This document shows positions 13,764 to 15,992 of a stretch of DNA of 15,992 bases, piece by piece. A model generated the notes under the pieces. That model was not told where the DNA came from and made no database searches. It saw only the letters and a list, made by a program, of their open reading frames with translations. Numbering within the stretch: the first letter of the stretch is position 1; every line of letters starts with the position of its first letter. Source of the stretch: Cytophagales bacterium (GTDB taxonomy: Bacteria; Bacteroidota; Bacteroidia; Cytophagales; Cytophagaceae); the NCBI GenBank assembly GCA_025360235.1, contig JANYCO010000480.1, positions 1 to 15,992 on the forward strand, given 5' to 3'. The translations under genes were made by a program, and so were the position numbers.

Positions 13764-15731
13764 CTATTCAAATTTCTTCTTGGCAATCAACTTCCCTTCC
13801 ACACTATAATACCGCCACGTTCCTGAGCGTTTGTCTTTTTTAAATTTACCTTTCATCTTCGTTTCGCCACTCTCATAGTATTCGGTATAATCTCCATCTT
13901 TAAATCCGTATCTTAATTCTACCTCAAATTTCTTGGTAGTACTGTCTGCATAAAATTCTTTGTAGATCTTATCGTTCGGATTTTTGGGGTACAGATAAGG
14001 CAATTTAAATAATGCATTTATACTGTCTTTACTCAAGGTATCTGCAATCACATCATCATTGCCATCTTCGTCATCAGGAACAATAACATTCGGATCGACA
14101 AACTGCTCAGCGAAAGTTGTTTCGAAATTCTCGTCGTTTGGTGTTAGCTGAAAACCGATATGTCTAAAGCAGGTGATAAATTCTTTGTTTTTATCCATGT
14201 CCGCTTTGGTTTCTTTATTGGCAATGTTTTTCATTGTTCCAAGCAAAATTGGTGTACTGATATAAATAAAAACAGAACTTCTGCTGTAAAATTTATCTCT
14301 AAAATTTCTATAGTTGTCTTGCTTTTCCAATGTATTCCCCAACAGATAATCGTCGATCATACTCTCTAACACCTGTGGATGATTACTGAATATGACCTTG
14401 TCTTTGATAATGGTGTAATAGGGTTTATCATACCTTGCAAAAAATTTACCTAGCAATACCCGAAACAATCCTTTTACACTTAAATAATTTATTTTATACC
14501 CTTTGTAATCTACTTCTTTGAATTTTACCGGCGTTCGGTGCCTTATTTTTTTTGCTACCAAATCAAGATTCTTTTTTGCAAACTCAATATCTGTGGTCTG
14601 CAGAATAAGCGCCACTTCATTATCCAGGCCTTCCCCTGCCGATTGCAGCTGTATGAATGCTACTTCTTCACCGATCCATGACATGAAATTTTCTTTCAAA
14701 GAAATGTCTAGAAAATTTTCTATCGTTTTTATATTCGATTGATAGTCGTCGTATTCTTTAACGTCTTTTTTAAGCTCCACTTCTACATTATTAAAAAATT
14801 CTGTAAAATTTTTAAACCCAAGACTCATGTAAAAACTTGTTCTTGCGGGTGCAATATCCGATGCCAGTGACCTTCCTTTTCCGGAATGTTTTAATGCCTC
14901 TAAATAAGAAGAGACTGAATCCTTTGTTTTTGTAAATCCTTTAAGTGAAATCAATTCATCTTTCTGTTCCATCGACAAGCCGGTCAGATCAAGGGCTTTG
15001 GATAAGTAGCTTACATATTCATTTTGCCCGTCCATATAACAAGTCATATAATCGTCGAGCCGGTCATAGTTTAAAAAGACCCTCATAATTCCGGAAGACT
15101 TTATGTCTTCCGATATTTTTGCGAAAGCATTAGAATTGCCAATATTTTTCCCACCTGAAGCATCAATCGAATTTTTCAGGAGTTGATAATTGAAAGAAGC
15201 ACAGAGATAGGTATTTACTATCGTAAAATAAAGCGTACTTGAATCGGCCTTGCTGTACATTTTCATGATCTCAAAATCATTGTATTTGTCTTTGGAGAAA
15301 ATAAGTTTCTCAGAAGCTATTGTTGTGACATATTCTTCCAGGAACTTTATACCTGATGCCGATTCAATATCTACCAGAAAAAGAAAGTCATACTTTTTGG
15401 CTGAAACCATATGCGCTGAAACCACCAGTGACCGTGAGCCAAGCACATTGAAAATTTTATCATTCTCCCGAACCATAGAGTCAAGCGAATTGGCACTACT
15501 TGTGAGTTTGCTGAAATACGCATTTTTCTGAAGGTGCTTCCACATAGCAGAACCCGATACATCCGTCCATGTTTTTATTGGCTCAGTGGTTTCAATAATA
15601 TAAATAGCATCTTCGGGAATGTGTTGAAAAACATTCACAGAGATTCCTCTTGAATAATACCAATTATACCCTACCCACCCGATTCCGGAAAAGAGGCCCA
15701 GAACAAAAATCCAAAGAATAAATTTTTTCAT
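13764..15731 (-). CDS. Membrane-anchored DUF3352-like protein with C-terminal YwqK/MORN-like repeats
   Basis: A 655-residue protein with one N-terminal membrane helix (about 4-25, after MKKF) and no lipobox, so the rest is probably periplasmic or an uncleaved anchor. Residues about 30-550 have a layout like DUF3352-type proteins: an opening VFQHIPEDAIYIIET near 35, then repeated strand-helix units. This assignment is by eye. An Asp/Glu-rich stretch follows at about 560-570. The last 50 residues (GDYTEYYESGETKMKGKF ... GTWRYYSVEGKL) are two YwqK-like/MORN-type repeats, more often seen as separate proteins. The frame extends two codons upstream to a TTG, but the ATG at 15731 gives the natural signal-anchor start and is preferred. 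Function unknown. No close operon partner is seen; radA lies 101 bp upstream on the same strand. Confidence 0.8.
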   Translation of the reverse strand: MKKFILWIFVLGLFSGIGWVGYNWYYSRGISVNVFQHIPEDAIYIIETTEPIKTWTDVSGSAMWKHLQKNAYFSKLTSSANSLDSMVRENDKIFNVLGSRSLVVSAHMVSAKKYDFLFLVDIESASGIKFLEEYVTTIASEKLIFSKDKYNDFEIMKMYSKADSSTLYFTIVNTYLCASFNYQLLKNSIDASGGKNIGNSNAFAKISEDIKSSGIMRVFLNYDRLDDYMTCYMDGQNEYVSYLSKALDLTGLSMEQKDELISLKGFTKTKDSVSSYLEALKHSGKGRSLASDIAPARTSFYMSLGFKNFTEFFNNVEVELKKDVKEYDDYQSNIKTIENFLDISLKENFMSWIGEEVAFIQLQSAGEGLDNEVALILQTTDIEFAKKNLDLVAKKIRHRTPVKFKEVDYKGYKINYLSVKGLFRVLLGKFFARYDKPYYTIIKDKVIFSNHPQVLESMIDDYLLGNTLEKQDNYRNFRDKFYSRSSVFIYISTPILLGTMKNIANKETKADMDKNKEFITCFRHIGFQLTPNDENFETTFAEQFVDPNVIVPDDEDGNDDVIADTLSKDSINALFKLPYLYPKNPNDKIYKEFYADSTTKKFEVELRYGFKDGDYTEYYESGETKMKGKFKKDKRSGTWRYYSVEGKLIAKKKFE

Positions 15732-15787
15732 AGTCAAACGTTAAAATAAGTAAACAATGAACAGGAACAGTAAACAGGATTTAGGCC

Positions 15788-15810
15788 ATGGTCTGTGCCA
15801 CACAAACCAT
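15788..15810. terminator. Short hairpin after radA
   Basis: ATGGT and ACCAT, with inner TGTG and CACA, form a 9-bp stem with one C/A mismatch and a 3-nt CCA loop. It is 22 bp past the radA stop on the minus strand. There is no U-tract, so it is only a possible terminator separating radA from the downstream gene. Confidence 0.35.
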
Positions 15811-15832
15811 TTGCTTCTACGAAGAACGAACT

Positions 15833-15992
15833 CTAAAACACTTGCGCAAACAACTCGTCCAGTTTCGCTATAAAATGTACTTTCATTTTAAAACGCGAAA
15901 CGTCCAAGCCTTTTTGATTGTATTTTGAAATATAGATTTCTTTAAACCCTAATTTCTCTGCTTCCGAAATCCGTTGATCGATTCGGTTTACG
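15833..15992 (-). CDS. radA: DNA repair protein RadA, C-terminal fragment (cut by window edge)
   Basis: The last 52 codons of a minus-strand gene run off the right edge; the frame begins with the codon at 15991-15989 and ends with TAG at 15835-15833. The peptide opens VNRIDQRISEAEKLGFKEIY, then ISKYNQKGLD, and ends LDELFAQVF. This is the end of the Lon-protease-like C-terminal domain of RadA, the RecA-like ATPase that promotes branch migration during recombinational repair. The Bacteroidota version closely follows the pattern R(I/L)xQRIxEAEKLGF ... SKYNxKG. The catalytic ATPase, zinc finger and KNRFG parts are outside the window. Too short for routine ORF detection but the motif is distinctive. 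Confidence 0.88.
   Translation of the reverse strand, partial: VNRIDQRISEAEKLGFKEIYISKYNQKGLDVSRFKMKVHFIAKLDELFAQVF

Noticed and set aside
15732..15737. TTG start two codons upstream of the DUF3352-like gene
   Set aside because: The ATG at 15731 is a better start codon and gives a standard MKKF signal-anchor.
1..15992. tRNA, rRNA, CRISPR array, transposase or phage genes
   Set aside because: I saw none of the cloverleaf ends, conserved rRNA segments, regular repeats or integrase/transposase motifs by eye. A covariance search would settle small RNAs that I cannot exclude.

Overview
The window comes from a Bacteroidota genome (low-GC, possibly an environmental or uncultured lineage). Four things point there: several starts are preceded by the Bacteroidota housekeeping promoter motif TAnnTTTG instead of an E. 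coli-type -10 box; there are almost no Shine-Dalgarno sequences; the proteins are typical of the phylum (PorT-like outer-membrane barrel, DUF2339/DUF3999 pair, PAS-SpoIIE phosphatase, lipoprotein with an HExxH motif); and the RadA and AspRS sequences have a Bacteroidota flavour. I cannot name the genus. No tRNA, rRNA, CRISPR array, transposase or phage gene is visible.

Layout from left to right. 3-1517 (+) is the 3' part of aspS. 1518-1980 is a gap holding a 161-bp nested palindrome. 1981-2487 (+) is a small secreted protein of unknown function. 2488-2949 is a gap that looks like decayed coding sequence. 2950-3357 (+) is a stand-alone response-regulator receiver domain. 3576-4538 (-) is a fatty acid hydroxylase/sterol desaturase-type membrane di-iron enzyme ending on a long hairpin. 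4944-6194 (+) is a PAS domain joined to a SpoIIE/PP2C-type phosphatase. 6202-6969 (-) is an outer-membrane beta-barrel. 7099-10866 (+) is a two-gene operon of a DUF2339 polytopic membrane protein and a DUF3999-like exported protein. 10921-12123 (-) is a two-gene operon of a compact SET-domain methyltransferase followed by an HExxH lipoprotein. 12391-13641 (+) is fabF. 13764-15731 (-) is a DUF3352-like membrane-anchored protein with C-terminal YwqK/MORN-like repeats. 15833-15992 (-) is the 3' end of radA.

The genes are a mixture of housekeeping functions (translation, fatty-acid synthesis, DNA repair), signalling (receiver domain, PAS-phosphatase) and envelope proteins. They do not form one pathway. 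Most are single-gene transcription units in alternating orientation, separated by hairpins at convergent ends. Two uncharacterised operons are the best candidates for something new: DUF2339-DUF3999, and SET-metallopeptidase. Two long perfect-stem hairpins 10 kb apart also share sequence, which suggests a dispersed repeat family used as terminators.

Two starts were corrected from TTG to a downstream ATG (4944 and 15731). The radA fragment and all promoters and hairpins were found by reading the bases directly.
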